Below are positions 62,785-64,000 of a stretch of DNA of 64,000 nucleotides, one piece after another. The position numbers and the translations under genes are program-made. Numbering within the stretch: the stretch's first letter is position 1; every line of letters starts with the position of its first letter. The DNA lies in assembly GCA_012959525.1 (NCBI GenBank), contig DUDB01000045.1:1-64000 (forward strand), written 5' to 3'. Below the pieces are notes generated by a model that worked only from the letters and a program-made list of their open reading frames with translations, was not told the DNA's origin and ran no database searches. The DNA comes from Planctomycetota bacterium (GTDB taxonomy: Bacteria; Planctomycetota; UBA1135; GCA-002686595).

Positions 62785-63516
62785 ATGAAGGGTGTCATCC
62801 TCGCCGGTGGCCTGGGAACGCGTCTGTTCCCGCTCACCAAGATCACCAACAAGCACCTGCTGCCGGTCTACGATCGGCCGATGATCTACTATCCGATCCA
62901 GACCCTCGTCGACGCGGGTATTGACGACATCATGATTGTTACGGGTGGCCGCAAATCCGGCGACTTCCTGTCCCTCTTGGGCAATGGCAAGGAGTTCGGA
63001 CTCAAGCACCTCAACTACACCTACCAAGAAGGTGAGGGGGGCATTGCGGAGGCTCTGGGGTTGGCCCGGCACTGGGCTCAGGGCGACTCGGTCTGCGTCG
63101 TACTGGGTGACAACCTGATCGAGAAGAACATCGCCGCGCCCGTAGCCGATTTTCTATCCCAGGAGAAAGGGGCCAAGATTCTCCTGAAGGAGGTGGACGA
63201 TCCCGAGCGCTTCGGCGTTGCCGAGGTTGAGGACGGGAGGGTTCTGCGCATCATCGAGAAGCCTTCCGATCCCGTCTCGCATATGGCTGTCATCGGCATC
63301 TACATGTACGACGGTCAGGTCTGGGACATCATCGATGAACTCAAGCCCTCCGAGCGCGGTGAATTGGAAATCACGGATGTGAACAACTGGTACATCGACC
63401 AGGGCAGCATGACCTGCGACGTGATGACGGGTTGGTGGACGGACGCCGGTACGTTTGAGTCACTCTACTCCGCGACCTCCCTGGTGGCCCAAGGCGGGGC
63501 CAACCACAAGGATTGA
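62785..63516 (+). CDS. rmlA: Glucose-1-phosphate thymidylyltransferase (short RmlA form)
   Basis: A 243-aa nucleotidyltransferase that makes dTDP-glucose from glucose-1-phosphate and dTTP, the first step to dTDP-rhamnose. KGVILAGGLGTRLFPLT is the pyrophosphorylase signature, and LPVYDRPMIYYPIQTLV and VLGDNLIEKN (metal-binding Asp) follow. EKPSDPVSHMAVIGIYMYD and TGWWTDAGTFESLY are typical. It is shorter than the 290-aa Gram-negative RmlA but matches the compact RfbA-like group. It lies 9 bp upstream of the RmlD-like gene; rmlB and rmlC were not seen in the window and may follow beyond its end. Confidence 0.92.
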   Translation: MKGVILAGGLGTRLFPLTKITNKHLLPVYDRPMIYYPIQTLVDAGIDDIMIVTGGRKSGDFLSLLGNGKEFGLKHLNYTYQEGEGGIAEALGLARHWAQGDSVCVVLGDNLIEKNIAAPVADFLSQEKGAKILLKEVDDPERFGVAEVEDGRVLRIIEKPSDPVSHMAVIGIYMYDGQVWDIIDELKPSERGELEITDVNNWYIDQGSMTCDVMTGWWTDAGTFESLYSATSLVAQGGANHKD

Positions 63517-63525
63517 CCTCGACCC

Positions 63526-64000
63526 ATGACGGACGGTCCCATGGATGAGCAGGAGGATGCTGGGGGCGGTGCCTCGCAGACGAGGGTCCTGGTGACGGGC
63601 GCAGCGGGCATGCTCGGGAGCCAGGTGCTCCTGTGTGCACCGGACAGCGTGGCCGTCGTCGGTACGGACCTCAAGGATGCGCCGGGCGTGGATGCCAGTG
63701 GAGTGGATCTGGCTGACCCGGAGCTGGTGGAGGCCTTGTTCAGCGAGCACGGTCCGTTCACCGGAGTCGTTCACTGTGCGGCATACACCGCCGTCGATGA
63801 TGCCGAGAGCAACGAAGATCTCGCCCTGCGCGTCAATGCCACAGCGTGCGAGGTTATTGCACAACGCTGTGCCCTGGAAGGCGCGGCCCTCCTCGTGGTG
63901 TCCACGGATTTCGTCTTTGACGGGAGCGCATCGGAGCCTTACCGCGAAGACGAGCCAACCTCCCCCCTGGGAGTTTACGGCCGAACCAAGTTGGCCGGCG
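63526..64000 (+). CDS. rmlD: dTDP-4-dehydrorhamnose reductase-like protein, truncated by window end
   Basis: The first 158 codons of an RmlD-type SDR run off the end of the window. After an unusual acidic leader of about 18 residues (MTDGPMDEQEDAGGGAS), the Rossmann motif RVLVTGAAGMLGSQVL appears, then VVHCAAYTAVDDAESN, VVSTDFVFDGS and YREDEPTSPLGVYGRTKLAG, where Tyr-x3-Lys (YGRTK) is the catalytic pair. These are diagnostic RmlD blocks. The enzyme makes the last reduction to dTDP-L-rhamnose. The leader could be bypassed by a start at the second Met. Its pairing with rmlA supports rhamnose in the surface glycan. Confidence 0.88.
   Translation, partial: MTDGPMDEQEDAGGGASQTRVLVTGAAGMLGSQVLLCAPDSVAVVGTDLKDAPGVDASGVDLADPELVEALFSEHGPFTGVVHCAAYTAVDDAESNEDLALRVNATACEVIAQRCALEGAALLVVSTDFVFDGSASEPYREDEPTSPLGVYGRTKLAG

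Overview
The window is strongly G+C-rich, gene-dense bacterial chromosome. It most likely comes from a member of the Planctomycetota. The best evidence is the block at 4835-11186, where a PSD1-type protein (planctomycete cytochrome C/DUF1549/DUF1553), a DUF1501 protein and a Cys-type sulfatase overlap in one operon; this combination is a hallmark of that phylum. Frequent GTG/TTG starts, weak Shine-Dalgarno sequences, a second lipoprotein sulfatase, FG-GAP repeats and SASA esterases fit the same picture. No rRNA, CRISPR array, insertion sequence, integrase or phage gene was seen. One tRNA gene (Val, GAC) is present.

Layout. 1-784: a G homopolymer at the window edge and a nucleoside-phosphorylase-family gene. 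1050-4823: a polyprenyl-phosphate sugar-phosphate transferase and two GT4 glycosyltransferases, running with an 11-bp gap into the PSD1/DUF1501/sulfatase genes (4835-11186). 11202-13736: KDPG-type aldolase, TruD and a DUF5658 membrane protein. 13838-24596: an epimerase followed by seven overlapping or closely spaced glycosyltransferase genes, one of which (19119-22091) appears to be a toroid/lyase-like domain fused to a GT4. 24766-31148: radical SAM/B12 protein, a SenB-like glycosyltransferase with a bifunctional formiminotransferase-cyclodeaminase, a GNAT protein and a polysaccharide deacetylase. 31256-35278: a 14-repeat FG-GAP protein and a tandem SASA esterase. 35289-38984: a four-gene minus-strand operon of small membrane protein, carbamoyltransferase, SGNH-membrane fusion and a 43-aa DUF5989-like protein. 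39117-43831: HtrA-type protease, tRNA-Val, alanine dehydrogenase, UppP and GDP-mannose 4,6-dehydratase. 43828-52615: PGRP-type amidase lipoprotein, a TPR/gluzincin protein, a sulfatase-fold lipoprotein, then tmk-holB-Minf_1886. 52647-58888: S41 protease, MoaC, AccB-AccC and an unknown lipoprotein. 58885-64000: UDP-xylose synthase, GlmS, UDP-glucuronate 4-epimerase, RmlA and a truncated RmlD.

How it fits together. Most of the window serves surface-polysaccharide biology. Precursor synthesis (GDP-4-keto-6-deoxymannose, UDP-xylose, UDP-galacturonate, dTDP-rhamnose, glucosamine-6-P), lipid-carrier priming and recycling (sugar-phosphate transferase, UppP), about nine glycosyltransferases, and decoration (carbamoyl, acyl, acetyl, deacetyl) are all present. 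No Wzx flippase, Wzy polymerase, Wzc/Wza export protein or exosortase gene was seen, so assembly and export must be encoded elsewhere. The most unusual items are the toroid-GT4 fusion, the SGNH hydrolase with a DUF5989-like tail next to a free DUF5989-like gene, and an orphan SenB-like (selenosugar synthase family) gene in an operon with a histidine-catabolic enzyme. All gene gaps are shorter than about 300 bp.
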